Shown: positions 55,629 to 64,000, counted from the stretch's first letter. The stretch is 64,000 nucleotides of DNA from an uncultured Flavobacteriales bacterium (GCA_903945495.1 CAJAVU010000107.1:62001-126000), one strand, 5' to 3'. A program made the numbers and translations. Notes: generated by a model from the sequence alone, not told the origin.

Positions 55629-56756
55629 TTATTTTGTCAATTTTTTAATTCCAACAATCATTAACCCAATGAAAACGACGATTAAGATAATTACAAACCA
55701 AATTATTTTCTGTGAATATACACGTAATTGTTTTTCGGAAATTTCATTTTGTTTTGCCAAATCACGTTCTTCTTGAACCAATTCCAATTCTAGGTCTTTT
55801 TTCGTCATTTCATTTCTGAAACTTAAATCGTCTAATTGATTGCGAATATGCAGACTATTAATCTGATCATTTAAGCGCACAAATTCTTCCAATTTCAGCG
55901 TTGAACCTTTCCAATCTTGTTTGGCTTTTGATACTTTAATTTGACCTTTGTAAATTGACAATAAATGCGTTTTAACACCCGTTTTCTCCGAGATGTTTTC
56001 TGCAACAACAAACGAACTCATCGCTCCATCAGTATCACCTTGAATCAATTTTAATTCTCCTTTGAGCTTAGCAAGCATGATGTTTTCTTCAATTGCATTC
56101 GGTGCAATTTTACTTTGAACTCGGTCCAAGGTAATTGAGGCATCCGTGAATCGCTGAATTCTAATGTAAATATCCGAAATACCTAATTCAGCATAAATGA
56201 TTCCTTCTGTGTTTTTTTCTTGCTGCTCAATTAGCAACGAATTATTGAAATACGTCAAGGCTAAATCATACTTTTTCAAAGCTTTGTAGGATTCTCCAAT
56301 ATTGTAGTAACGAATGGATTGTTGTAGCGGATTCTTTAGTTTTTTTTCAATTTCTAGACTTTGATTAAAATAATCGATTGCTTGCTTGTGCTTTTCTTGC
56401 AATTGAAAAATCATTCCGATATTATTAAAACAAGCTGATTTTCGAGGCTGATCATGAATTAAATCAGCTGCATTCAGCGCTTTTAGATAGTAATCCAAAG
56501 CTGACATGTAAAATCCTTTGTCTTTATTTAATATCCCAAGAATGGTATAGGCATTTACGCGATAAAATGAAGGTTTTACCTTTAAACTAGCTGCTAGAAG
56601 TTTTTCAGCCTCCTGCTGTGCATTTGGTGAATTATTTTCTAATGCAGAAAAAGCTATTGAATCCAATTTTTGAAGCTCAGGATTTGTCTTAACCTGTGCT
56701 AAAACTGTATATTCCGACAGAAAAATGAATAGTAAAAAAACAATTGTTAATCGCAT
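55629..56756 (-). CDS. TPR protein with C-terminal membrane anchor
   Basis: From the preferred ATG at 56756 (MRLTIVFLLFIFLSEYTVLA) it has 375 residues: signal peptide, about five to six TPRs (about 35-270; ACFNNIGMIFQLQEKHKQAI, RYYNIGESYKALKKYDLALT), a coiled-coil segment with ELELVQEERDLAKQNE and one C-terminal membrane helix (IIWFVIILIVVFIGLMIVGI). The TPR part would be periplasmic. It lies 4 bp upstream of the LytTR gene. In many Bacteroidota TPR, helix and LytTR are one fused protein; here they are split. Confidence 0.85.
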   Translation of the reverse strand: MRLTIVFLLFIFLSEYTVLAQVKTNPELQKLDSIAFSALENNSPNAQQEAEKLLAASLKVKPSFYRVNAYTILGILNKDKGFYMSALDYYLKALNAADLIHDQPRKSACFNNIGMIFQLQEKHKQAIDYFNQSLEIEKKLKNPLQQSIRYYNIGESYKALKKYDLALTYFNNSLLIEQQEKNTEGIIYAELGISDIYIRIQRFTDASITLDRVQSKIAPNAIEENIMLAKLKGELKLIQGDTDGAMSSFVVAENISEKTGVKTHLLSIYKGQIKVSKAKQDWKGSTLKLEEFVRLNDQINSLHIRNQLDDLSFRNEMTKKDLELELVQEERDLAKQNEISEKQLRVYSQKIIWFVIILIVVFIGLMIVGIKKLTK

Positions 56757-56827
56757 AGTTAAACACAAAGTAACAATTTTTTTCTAAAACGCCCATCAAC
56801 CTAATTTTTTAAGGGCTTACATCCACC

Positions 56828-57856
56828 TTAAATTCTAGAACGATATCCTCTTGAAAATGGATTAGGTGTTACGAATTTCAATGCCAATTCAAATCCTCCT
56901 CTGGATTTATTTGCAGCCGATAATTTAGACAATGTTATATCATATCCCATATAAACCGAAAAGTTTCCATAATCGATACCGAAGGAAGCAATCAAAGCGT
57001 CTTTCACGCGGTAATTCAATCCCAATGAAATTGCAGAGCTTTTCGTGAAACCAGTAAAATGCGATCCTTCACTCAATAAATAACGGAAGGTATTGCCAAC
57101 AATAATTTCTCTCAAACTACTTTGTTGAACAAAAACTAGTTCTGGAATGAATGTCAAATTCGTGTTTTGTTTTCCAAATTCACCTCTACCATGAAAAATA
57201 AACTTAGTATTCATTTTTTCATCGCTTGAACCAATAAATGAAGTTTTAGGAATTCCAAAATGAAAGGCTGATAATCCAAATGTCATTTTCACACCATTGT
57301 TTTGAGTGATATAACCCTGATCTTTTCCATAAGACCAAGCAATACCCGCTCCTGCATCCATGTATGAAAAACTTGATGATGCTAAATTCTCACCTGAATT
57401 AACAGAAGCATTAAACGAACCATTTTGATACTGACTTTCCCAACGAAGTGCCGAATAATTAATTGAACGTGTTCCAAATCCACCCATCAATCCAACACTC
57501 AATTTACTATCCGCATCCAAACGAATTACACTTGATATGTTAATGTTGCCTTGATTTAAATTCAATTTAGCATCACCAGATTGATCATTGATCAATTGTA
57601 TTCCAACACCTAAACTCGCTTTGCTATACTTGTCTTTTGTGACATTCGCATCAAAAGAAAATCCTGCTGTTTTAAAAGGATTTGCAACACTTCTCCATTG
57701 CTGTCTATAATTGATATTGGCTCTTAAATTATTGTTCAAACCTGCATTCGCTGGATTCAATAACAAAGGAGAGTTATTGTATTGCGAAAAATGAGGGTCT
57801 TGCCCAAATGTAAATTGGGCTAATAAACAGACAATAAGTAAACGAATATTCTTCAT
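56828..57856 (-). CDS. PorP/SprF-family outer-membrane protein
   Basis: A 342-residue barrel protein (signal peptide 1-18, then QDPHFSQYNNSPLLLNPANA, the PorP/SprF signature) with GLMGGFGTRSINYSALRW and a YMGYDITLSKLSAANKSRGG C-terminus. SprF-like proteins are needed to secrete and attach partner proteins with type B C-terminal domains; the partner is the gene ending 9 bp upstream of it. Transcribed with the adhesin gene. Confidence 0.92.
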   Translation of the reverse strand: MKNIRLLIVCLLAQFTFGQDPHFSQYNNSPLLLNPANAGLNNNLRANINYRQQWRSVANPFKTAGFSFDANVTKDKYSKASLGVGIQLINDQSGDAKLNLNQGNINISSVIRLDADSKLSVGLMGGFGTRSINYSALRWESQYQNGSFNASVNSGENLASSSFSYMDAGAGIAWSYGKDQGYITQNNGVKMTFGLSAFHFGIPKTSFIGSSDEKMNTKFIFHGRGEFGKQNTNLTFIPELVFVQQSSLREIIVGNTFRYLLSEGSHFTGFTKSSAISLGLNYRVKDALIASFGIDYGNFSVYMGYDITLSKLSAANKSRGGFELALKFVTPNPFSRGYRSRI

Positions 57857-57865
57857 AGCACTTTC

Positions 57866-60800
57866 TTATTTAATGAGTGTTAAATTTCCTTTGTAACGAT
57901 TGCTTTCTTGCTCACCTACGAATTGGATATCCAATACATAGACAAAAACTGCGGGATCTAATTCTTTGCCTTTGTATTTTCCATCCCAAGAATCCACAGG
58001 ATTTGTAGTTTCAAACATTAGTTCGCCCCAACGATCAAATACTTGTAATTGCATTGATTGAACACAATTGGCATTGATTTTTATCCTAAATGCACTATTG
58101 ATGGCATCATCATTTGGCGAAAAAGCAGTTGGCACAAATAAATCACCGCAATTAATTGCTAAAAAGACATTAACATCATCTGTACTTACACAGCCATTTG
58201 AATCGGTTAATGTTACTGTATAAGTTGTTGTAATTTGTGGACTTACAAATGTTTGTATTGTATCACCATTTTCCCAAATCATCGTTCCCGTACCTGAGGC
58301 AATTAATACTGCTGTTTCGCCTGAATTGATTGTTTGATCTGGCCCAGCATCTACTGGAAGTGGTGTTGGAATTCCATTCGTCGTAACGTCAAATGCAGTT
58401 GAAAGACAGTTAGTCACATTATCCAACACATAAAATGAATATGTTTCATTTGGTGCCAAATTATTGATTGATGTTGAACTCAAAGGGTAAACTACACCAT
58501 TGTTCTCCATAGAATAGACGTAGTTTGCACCAATTGGTGCAACGATTTCAACTATGCCATATGGTGTTAAACATGTTGGTTGTGAGGCAATATTTACCAC
58601 TGGAGCTGAAGGCGCTGAAGGAATGGTATTTACAGTGAATTGAGTAGCTGTCGACACACAACCTGTTGTACCATCTTGCACCGTGATTGAATAGGTTCCC
58701 GGAGCTAAACCACTGAAAATTGGATTTGCTTGATAAGTTGTACCGTCAATACTATACGAATAAGCTACCCCAAGTGGATTGGTAACTTGAATTGTTCCTG
58801 TTTGAACTGTACATGTTGGTTGTGCAGTTACAGAACCAGCTGGTGCTGCAGGAGCAGCTGGCAACGAACTTATTGAAGCAGTTAATGAAAATGCTGATTG
58901 ACACCCGTTGTCATCGGTAATGCTGAATGTATAATTTGTATTTGCAGCTAATTCAGTGATCAAAACACTCGTTCCACTTCCAGTTACTACAGTGGTTACA
59001 GGATTTGAACTAATTGACCAATTTCCGGCTGCTGGCAAACCATTTAAGACAACAGAACCATCTGGTAATAAACATGTAGGTTGAGTAATCGTTCCAATTG
59101 CAGGAGCTGATGGATTCGCAGGAATCGCTGCTATTGAGAAGTTGGTTGGTGTTGATGTACAACCTTGACTATTCGTTACAGAAACTGTATAAGCAGTTCC
59201 TTCGGTTAAGTTCGTTAAACTAAATGTAGTTCCTGTTCCTGTGAATGATCCTGCTGGAGTTAATCCTAGCGTCCACGTTCCTGATGCTGGTAAACCACTA
59301 ATATTTGCACTTCCAGTTGTTAGAATACATGTTGGATTAACAATCGAAGCAATTGTTGGAGCTGCAGGAGTTGTGGGTTGAGTATTTACTATAGCATTGG
59401 TTGATGCAGCAGATAAACATCCCGCATTATCTGCAACGACAAACGTGTATGTTGCTCCCGCAGGTAAATTTGAGAAATTCGCGCTTGTGCCTGTATTTGT
59501 AATCGTTTGTCCACCTGGGGAACTTGTAACTGTCCATGTTCCAGAAGATGGTAAGCCACTCAAAGCTACCGTTGCAGTTGAAACTGTACATGTCGGTTGT
59601 GTAATTGCTCCCACAATCGGTGCCGTTGGAGAATACAACGAGATAGCTGCAGTTCCTGAAGGATTTGACGTACACGAAGTTGCTGAATTCGTAACTGTAA
59701 AAGTATAATTGGTATTTGCTGACAGCCCTGTGAATGTTGCGGTAGTTCCTGTCCCAGTTTGCGTTAACCCACCTGGCATTGCAGTAATTTGCCATGTTCC
59801 AGTTGCTGGTAATCCACTCAATGAAACACTGCCCGTTGGTGTCAAACATGATGGCTGTGTAATTGAACCTACAAGTGGTGAATTTGGTTGGCTAGGAATA
59901 GTATTAATCGCTATTGAAGTTGAATTTGAAGAAGTACAAAAAGAGGCGTTTGTGACAGTCACTGTAAACGTTGTTCCAGCTGTTAAGCCTGTCCAAGTAT
60001 AGCTTGTTCCTGTTCCAGTAGTTGTTACTCCTAAAGAACTTGTAATTGTCCAAGTGCCTGAACTAGGCAAACCAGATAATGTGACTGAACCTGTTGAAGT
60101 CAAACATGTTGGTTGTGTAATTGTTCCAACAACTGGAGCTGTCGGTGTTACAGGCTGAGTGTTTAATGAGGCACTTGAAGATACAGGCGAAACACAACCA
60201 CTAGCATTTGTAACTGTAAACGTATACGCGCTACCAGCAGGTAAATTTGTGAAAACTGCTGTTGTTCCAGATCCTGTTTGTGTTAACACTCCTGGCGAAG
60301 CCGAAAGTGTCCAACTACCAACGGAAGGCAAACCACTTAACGCAACAGATCCCGTTGCTACAGCACATGTTGGCTGAGTGACTGTTCCAACAATTGGAGC
60401 TGTTGGGGTATAAACGCTAATTACCGCATTTGCTGATGCAACAGATATACATCCAGAAGCATTAGTTATAGTAAATGTATACGCTGTGTTTGGCGTTAAA
60501 CCTGTAAAAGTTGTTGTCATTCCTGTACCAGTTGATGTTAAACCTCCTGGAGTTGATGTAATAGTCCATGTTCCCGAAGATGGTAAACCTGATAAAGCAA
60601 CACTTCCAGTTGGAGATAAACATGATGGTTGTGTAATTGATCCAATTACTGGAGCTGTAGGATTCGTTGGCAATGCATTTACAGCAGCATTAGAAGAAGC
60701 AACTGAAGTACAACCAGCTGCATTCGTAACTGTGAATGAATAAGTAGTATTTGGGTTTAATGAGCTAAAATTTGCTGTTGGTCCTGAGCCTGTGATTGTT

Positions 60801-61873
60801 GCAAATCCTGGGTTTGCGGTTACGGTCCAAGAACCTGAAGATGGCAAATTAGACAAAGCAACTGTTCCTGTTGGAGTTGTACATGTTGGCTGAGTAATTG
60901 TTCCGATCGTTGGTGCAGGTGGGTCAATGCATGATAAAGTCGTGAAACTTCCTGCTTCTAGGTATACAACCGCATCATATGCTGCATCTCCAACATCCGT
61001 AATCATTAATTTAATGTGATACGTTTGACCTGGCGTTAATCCTGTTTGTTCAGCAGTTAAAATATCTGTATTACCATTTAATTCTGTTCCATCTATTGTT
61101 CCCAAATATTCTGGAGTCGGCGAATTTTGAACCCAAGCAGGATTAGCAGCTAAACAATTTGCAGCAGATGGAGCTCCTGCACTTGACCCTACTGTTCCAC
61201 CATTTACAGAATTGATGGATACTTCAGAACCATTCGCTAAACGTGCTATGTTTCGTGCATTATTAGTGAATCCTTGTCCACCAGCAATCCCAGGACCACT
61301 GATCAAAAATCCGAATTTATCATTGTAAGATGAACACTGATAGTTGATTAAACCAAAGTTATCCGTATATTCCTCCGAACCAAAAATGTATCTGAATTGA
61401 ACGACCGTTGAAACTGGTACGAAATCGAATTCTAAAATTACTGCATTGTAATAATTACTGCTTCCTGCCAATACATCAAGATCATTAATTAAAACCCCAC
61501 ATGTTCCTGTTTGGCGAACTTCACCAGGCGTACAAGAAACGTAACCCGTACTCATCTGTCCAGCAGCTTGTGGATTTGAACCAAGTGTTAAAGGAATATC
61601 TGTTGTGTTACCAGTTGTTAAAACAATACCTGAAGAAAATCCCATTTGGGCCAAGGTTGTTGTTGCAGTTGAAAAATAACCTACTTGGTATTTACTCGCA
61701 TTGTTGTAAACTCCAGAAAAAGTAACGTTTGAAATAGTAGTTCCACTTCCTGAAGGAACAAGCACACCATTTACCAATTGATTGGTTGTGTACAGCGTAT
61801 TATTGATTGTAATTTGAGCGGATAAATCCGTACATAAAAGCGTTAAAGCAATTAAAGTAAAAATTTGTTTCAT
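57866..61873 (-). CDS. Giant T9SS type B adhesin (choice-of-anchor L, ten repeats, CHU_C)
   Basis: From the preferred ATG at 61873 it has 1335 residues. Signal peptide (MKQIFTLIALTLLCTDLSAQ), a choice-of-anchor L domain (about 20-300, with VQFRYIFGSEEYTDNF), about ten 80-90-residue tandem repeats (about 310-1150), each starting with a QPTC-type motif and ending with a GC near the middle, then a linker and the gliding-motility-associated CHU_C domain (about 1240-1335: VPTAFSPNDDAINSAFRI, FDRWGELMFETTN). It is exported by T9SS with the adjacent PorP/SprF protein. Confidence 0.92.
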   Translation of the reverse strand: MKQIFTLIALTLLCTDLSAQITINNTLYTTNQLVNGVLVPSGSGTTISNVTFSGVYNNASKYQVGYFSTATTTLAQMGFSSGIVLTTGNTTDIPLTLGSNPQAAGQMSTGYVSCTPGEVRQTGTCGVLINDLDVLAGSSNYYNAVILEFDFVPVSTVVQFRYIFGSEEYTDNFGLINYQCSSYNDKFGFLISGPGIAGGQGFTNNARNIARLANGSEVSINSVNGGTVGSSAGAPSAANCLAANPAWVQNSPTPEYLGTIDGTELNGNTDILTAEQTGLTPGQTYHIKLMITDVGDAAYDAVVYLEAGSFTTLSCIDPPAPTIGTITQPTCTTPTGTVALSNLPSSGSWTVTANPGFATITGSGPTANFSSLNPNTTYSFTVTNAAGCTSVASSNAAVNALPTNPTAPVIGSITQPSCLSPTGSVALSGLPSSGTWTITSTPGGLTSTGTGMTTTFTGLTPNTAYTFTITNASGCISVASANAVISVYTPTAPIVGTVTQPTCAVATGSVALSGLPSVGSWTLSASPGVLTQTGSGTTAVFTNLPAGSAYTFTVTNASGCVSPVSSSASLNTQPVTPTAPVVGTITQPTCLTSTGSVTLSGLPSSGTWTITSSLGVTTTGTGTSYTWTGLTAGTTFTVTVTNASFCTSSNSTSIAINTIPSQPNSPLVGSITQPSCLTPTGSVSLSGLPATGTWQITAMPGGLTQTGTGTTATFTGLSANTNYTFTVTNSATSCTSNPSGTAAISLYSPTAPIVGAITQPTCTVSTATVALSGLPSSGTWTVTSSPGGQTITNTGTSANFSNLPAGATYTFVVADNAGCLSAASTNAIVNTQPTTPAAPTIASIVNPTCILTTGSANISGLPASGTWTLGLTPAGSFTGTGTTFSLTNLTEGTAYTVSVTNSQGCTSTPTNFSIAAIPANPSAPAIGTITQPTCLLPDGSVVLNGLPAAGNWSISSNPVTTVVTGSGTSVLITELAANTNYTFSITDDNGCQSAFSLTASISSLPAAPAAPAGSVTAQPTCTVQTGTIQVTNPLGVAYSYSIDGTTYQANPIFSGLAPGTYSITVQDGTTGCVSTATQFTVNTIPSAPSAPVVNIASQPTCLTPYGIVEIVAPIGANYVYSMENNGVVYPLSSTSINNLAPNETYSFYVLDNVTNCLSTAFDVTTNGIPTPLPVDAGPDQTINSGETAVLIASGTGTMIWENGDTIQTFVSPQITTTYTVTLTDSNGCVSTDDVNVFLAINCGDLFVPTAFSPNDDAINSAFRIKINANCVQSMQLQVFDRWGELMFETTNPVDSWDGKYKGKELDPAVFVYVLDIQFVGEQESNRYKGNLTLIK
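58370..60945 (-). repeat. About ten tandem coding repeats of roughly 250 bp
   Basis: Inside the adhesin gene. Each unit codes for a segment starting GxITQPTC or close variant; ten such starts were counted (QPTC six times, QPSC twice, NPTC once and AQPTC/SQPTC variants among the last). Units differ by drift, so no perfect DNA repeats remain. The region may vary in copy number among strains. Confidence 0.8.
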
Positions 61874-61890
61874 AGTTCGCATTTTGAGCC

Positions 61891-61911
61891 GCAATTCTTT
61901 TTGTGAATTGC
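61891..61911 (-). promoter_or_regulatory. 5' UTR hairpin of the adhesin gene
   Basis: GCAATTC (61891-61897) and GAATTGC (61905-61911) form a perfect 7-bp stem just before the adhesin start codon. Confidence 0.45.
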
Positions 61912-61935
61912 AGCGAAATGTAAAACTATAAAACT

Positions 61936-61967
61936 GTTAAGTAAGCGTAAAATCTTTGTTACTTAAC
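61936..61967. promoter_or_regulatory. 9-bp inverted repeat upstream of the adhesin gene
   Basis: GTTAAGTAA (61936-61944) and TTACTTAAC (61959-61967), perfect arms with a 14-bp gap. Candidate operator. Confidence 0.45.
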
Positions 61968-62000
61968 GCTAAAAAGAGCCGTATAACGCTAGCTTTTGAG

Positions 62001-62033
62001 GTGAACGGATAGATTTCTGAAGTGAACAGTTAG
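62001..62033 (-). promoter_or_regulatory. LytTR-type tandem direct repeat, site 2
   Basis: On the plus strand GTGAACGGATAG (62001-62012) and GTGAACAGTTAG (62022-62033), start-to-start distance 21 bp. AACAGTTAG is close to the AgrA half-site. The sequence and period match site 1 at 54789; it lies 128-160 bp before the adhesin start. Confidence 0.65.
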
Positions 62034-62046
62034 CTTGGTATTAAGC

Positions 62047-63129
62047 TTAATCTCCGTACATCATCAAGTATGACTTCAAGAAAGGCATCAATTCGCCGTT
62101 CAATACTTTGTCAGGATCATTCACCGTATAATCTGTTCGGTGGTCTTTTACACGACGGTCATCTAGTACATAACTGCGAATCTGAGAACCCCATTCGATT
62201 TTCTTCTTACCCGCTTCAATTTGATCACGTGATTCGCGTCTTTTACGCAATTCAAGTTCATACAATTGAGAACGTAATAATTGCATTGCTTTTTCACGGT
62301 TTCCTAACTGAGAACGCGTTTCTGTATTTTCAATGACAATACCAGTTGGCGCGTGCTTCAAACGAACACCTGTCTCTACTTTGTTGACATTTTGTCCACC
62401 AGCACCACCTGAACGGAAAGTATCCCAAGAAATATCAGCAGGGTTAATGTAAATTTCAATTGTATCATCAACAGATGGATAAACATAAACAGAAACGAAT
62501 GAAGTCATTCGTTTACCTTGTGCATTGTAAGGTGAAACACGCACCAAACGGTGAATACCATTTTCGCCCTTCAAATATCCATGCGCAAATTCACCTTCAA
62601 TTTCAAGTGTTACTGTTTTTACTCCAGCCACATCGCCTTCTTGGAAGTTCAATTCTTTTACTTTGTATCCATTTTTCTCAGCAAACATTAAGTACATACG
62701 CATAAGCATTCCAGCCCAGTCACACGCTTCTGTTCCACCTGCTCCAGCTGTAATTTGCAAAATCGCACTCAAGGCATCTTCTTCGCCAGAAAGCATGTTT
62801 TTCAACTCAAGCTCTTCAACTTGGTTAACTAATTCCGCATAACTTTCATCTACTTCAGATTCTTCAGCTGCACCTTCTTTCACAAATTCGATTAACACCT
62901 CAATATCATCGTAAATAGCTTTTAATTCATCGTAATTTTCAATCCAGAATTTTAATGTACGAATGGATTTCATTTTCACTTCCGCTTCTTTCGGGTTATC
63001 CCAGAAATTAGGGTCTTGTGATTTCAATTCCTCTTCTTTCAATTGCATGCGTTTTTCACTTATTTTTAAATAAGCTGCAATCGCTTCAATTCTGCCTAAA
63101 ATGTCTTTTAATTGATCTTGATTTACCAT
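62047..63129 (-). CDS. prfB: Peptide chain release factor 2, without programmed frameshift
   Basis: Recognises UGA and UAA stop codons and triggers peptide release. 360 residues with GGQ at 244-246 ([11 protein letters not shown]). Where E. coli RF2 has the SPF anticodon-like tripeptide, this protein reads SPY (199-201). The reading frame is continuous from the ATG: the position equivalent to the CUU-UGA-C shift site is an ordinary AAYLKIS stretch, so the usual autoregulatory +1 frameshift is absent. A perfect TActTTTG box lies 8 bp upstream. Confidence 0.96.
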   Translation of the reverse strand: MVNQDQLKDILGRIEAIAAYLKISEKRMQLKEEELKSQDPNFWDNPKEAEVKMKSIRTLKFWIENYDELKAIYDDIEVLIEFVKEGAAEESEVDESYAELVNQVEELELKNMLSGEEDALSAILQITAGAGGTEACDWAGMLMRMYLMFAEKNGYKVKELNFQEGDVAGVKTVTLEIEGEFAHGYLKGENGIHRLVRVSPYNAQGKRMTSFVSVYVYPSVDDTIEIYINPADISWDTFRSGGAGGQNVNKVETGVRLKHAPTGIVIENTETRSQLGNREKAMQLLRSQLYELELRKRRESRDQIEAGKKKIEWGSQIRSYVLDDRRVKDHRTDYTVNDPDKVLNGELMPFLKSYLMMYGD

Positions 63130-63136
63130 GATGGTG

Positions 63137-63144
63137 CAAAAGTA
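63137..63144 (-). promoter_or_regulatory. -7 box of prfB, nearly leaderless
   Basis: TActTTTG on the minus strand, 7 bp before the prfB ATG at 63129. No upstream TTG at standard spacing. Confidence 0.6.
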
Positions 63145-63244
63145 GTAAAAAGGCGTTAAAAAATGTATCCTTCTGAAAAGCAGTTAAACAGAAACGGTGA
63201 ATAAACGGTTCAAAAAAAGTTAAACAAATAATACAAAAGTTACA

Positions 63245-63273
63245 TTGATAACATGGGAAAAATTATACATTTG
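63245..63273 (+). promoter_or_regulatory. Complete promoter of gcvH
   Basis: TTG (63245-63247), 18 bp, TAcaTTTG (63266-63273): the best match to the Flavobacterium consensus in this window; leader of about 16 nt before the ATG at 63293. Confidence 0.8.
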
Positions 63274-63292
63274 TCTCAAAAAATTACAGATA

Positions 63293-63670
63293 ATGAACGT
63301 TCCACAAAATTTAAAATACACAAAAGACCACGAGTGGGTAAGTGTTGATGGCGATATCGCAACTATTGGTATTACTGATTTCGCACAAAGCGAGCTTGGT
63401 GACATCGTTTACGTTGAAATTGAAACTGAAGGTGAAACATTGGATCAAGAAGAAGTTTTTGGTTCTGTTGAAGCGGTAAAAACAGTTTCTGACTTGTTTA
63501 TGCCAATTAGTGGAGAAATTATTGAGTTCAATGGTGATTTAGACAAAGATCCTGAATTAGTAAATTCTGATCCATACGGAAAAGGTTGGATGATCAAAGT
63601 TAAAATGACAAATGCTTCTGAAGTTGATGGTTTATTAGATGCAGCTGGATATACTGCATTGGTAGGTTAA
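63293..63670 (+). CDS. gcvH: Glycine cleavage system H protein
   Basis: Lipoyl carrier of the glycine cleavage system; shuttles the aminomethyl group between P and T proteins. 125 residues; the lipoylated lysine is Lys63 in [15 protein letters not shown]. The start at 63293 ([18 protein letters not shown]) is preferred because it lies downstream of a complete promoter; a longer in-frame reading would begin at the -33 element (63245). A terminator follows at 63689. Confidence 0.96.
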   Translation: MNVPQNLKYTKDHEWVSVDGDIATIGITDFAQSELGDIVYVEIETEGETLDQEEVFGSVEAVKTVSDLFMPISGEIIEFNGDLDKDPELVNSDPYGKGWMIKVKMTNASEVDGLLDAAGYTALVG

Positions 63671-63688
63671 TCAATATACAATACATTT

Positions 63689-63725
63689 AAAATCCTTCGG
63701 TCGTAAGATTGAAGGATTTTTTTTT
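63689..63725 (+). terminator. Rho-independent terminator after gcvH
   Basis: AAATCCTTC and GAAGGATTT arms around CGGTCGTAAGATT-type loop, followed by nine T. Confidence 0.85.
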
Positions 63726-63736
63726 ACATTTAACTT

Positions 63737-64000
63737 ATGAAAATACTATCGACCTTTTTACTTTGCTTCACGTTTGCTTTTAGCCTTTTTGGCAAGGGTG
63801 ATTTGATTACAATTCGACTGATTGACCCTGTTCAAGAAATTTATCTTGAGGATGTGGAGATTTACACCGCTCAAAATCATGTATTAATTGGCAAGACCAA
63901 TGAAAGCGGAAACTTTTCAATTGGCGAAAACTATTTTAACACAACCTTAGAGTTTGTAAAAAAGGGATACAAAACCAGAAATTCTGCTGTTTCTTCAAAA
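63737..64000 (+). CDS. Partial exported protein with carboxypeptidase-regulatory-like fold
   Basis: Starts at ATG 63737 and runs off the window end after 88 codons without a stop. Signal peptide MKILSTFLLCFTFAFSLFGK, then a beta-sandwich segment with the phrase IGKTNESGNFSIGENYF and LEFVKKGYKTRN, which is the carboxypeptidase-regulatory-like (CarboxypepD_reg) pattern of Bacteroidota envelope proteins and TonB-dependent receptor plugs. What follows downstream is unknown. Confidence 0.75.
   Translation, partial: MKILSTFLLCFTFAFSLFGKGDLITIRLIDPVQEIYLEDVEIYTAQNHVLIGKTNESGNFSIGENYFNTTLEFVKKGYKTRNSAVSSK

Noticed and set aside
59397-60743. Long open frames on the plus strand opposite the adhesin gene
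   Set aside because: They repeat with the same period as the coding repeats and have codon use of antisense shadows; no start or promoter support.
58370-60945. Possible CRISPR-like or tandem array of regular DNA repeats
   Set aside because: The repeats are about 250 bp, in frame, drifted and code for protein units; no 30-bp direct repeats with unique spacers are present.
63130-63292. Glycine riboswitch upstream of gcvH
   Set aside because: The complete promoter leaves a leader of only about 16 nt, too short for an aptamer.

Overview
The window reads as chromosomal DNA of a Bacteroidota bacterium of the order Flavobacteriales. The evidence is: five secreted proteins with type IX secretion (T9SS) sorting domains, one of them with a gliding-type C-terminus next to a PorP/SprF gene; a complete Bat operon; promoters with the Bacteroidota -7 box TAnnTTTG instead of a sigma70 -10 box; almost no Shine-Dalgarno sequences; low GC; and a primase that has lost its zinc ligands. 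A Fluviicola/Crocinitomicaceae-like organism is my guess from general look, not from a search. No rRNA, tRNA, CRISPR array, prophage or transposase was seen.

Layout. 1-3.8 kb: photolyase, peroxiredoxin, SRPBCC protein, DUF3050 protein and a small zinc-ribbon protein. 3.9-12.1 kb: an eight-gene, mostly overlapping moxR-DUF58-Bat operon. 12.1-21.5 kb: housekeeping genes (rlmN, polyprenyl-diphosphate synthase, dnaG, mscS, pdxJ, CBS protein, nadK, a dual-family prolyl isomerase). 21.5-30.8 kb: rluA-type gene, outer-membrane protein, two tiny cysteine-patterned lipoproteins, a membrane thioredoxin, MuiA-like protein, phytoene desaturase, a glyoxalase remnant, arginine decarboxylase and an ArsC-like reductase. 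31-35 kb: an accessory patch of unknown genes with similar flanking sequences, resembling gene cassettes. 35-45 kb: secreted and surface proteins (T9SS cargo, P460-like cytochrome, M4 metalloprotease), an HxlR regulator and small alpha/beta-barrel proteins. 45-52.7 kb: the complete ilvEDBNCA operon on the minus strand. 52.7-61.9 kb: a T9SS beta-helix protein, a membrane LytTR regulator, a TPR membrane protein, a PorP/SprF protein and a 1.3-kilo-residue repeat adhesin. 62-64 kb: prfB, gcvH and a partial gene.

Two regulatory systems stand out. First, the ilv operon is preceded by a 16-codon leader peptide with eight isoleucine codons, followed by mutually exclusive antiterminator and terminator hairpins: a complete transcription attenuator readable from the sequence. 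Second, the two T9SS surface genes on either side of the LytTR/TPR pair each carry, about 120-130 bp before their start codons, a pair of direct repeats with exactly 21-bp period (AAYGGTTAG type, close to the AgrA/LytTR half-site ACAGTTAG). This suggests a local LytTR circuit, without a histidine kinase, that controls surface adhesins. The 31-34 kb cassette-like patch is the best place to look for genes of unknown function.
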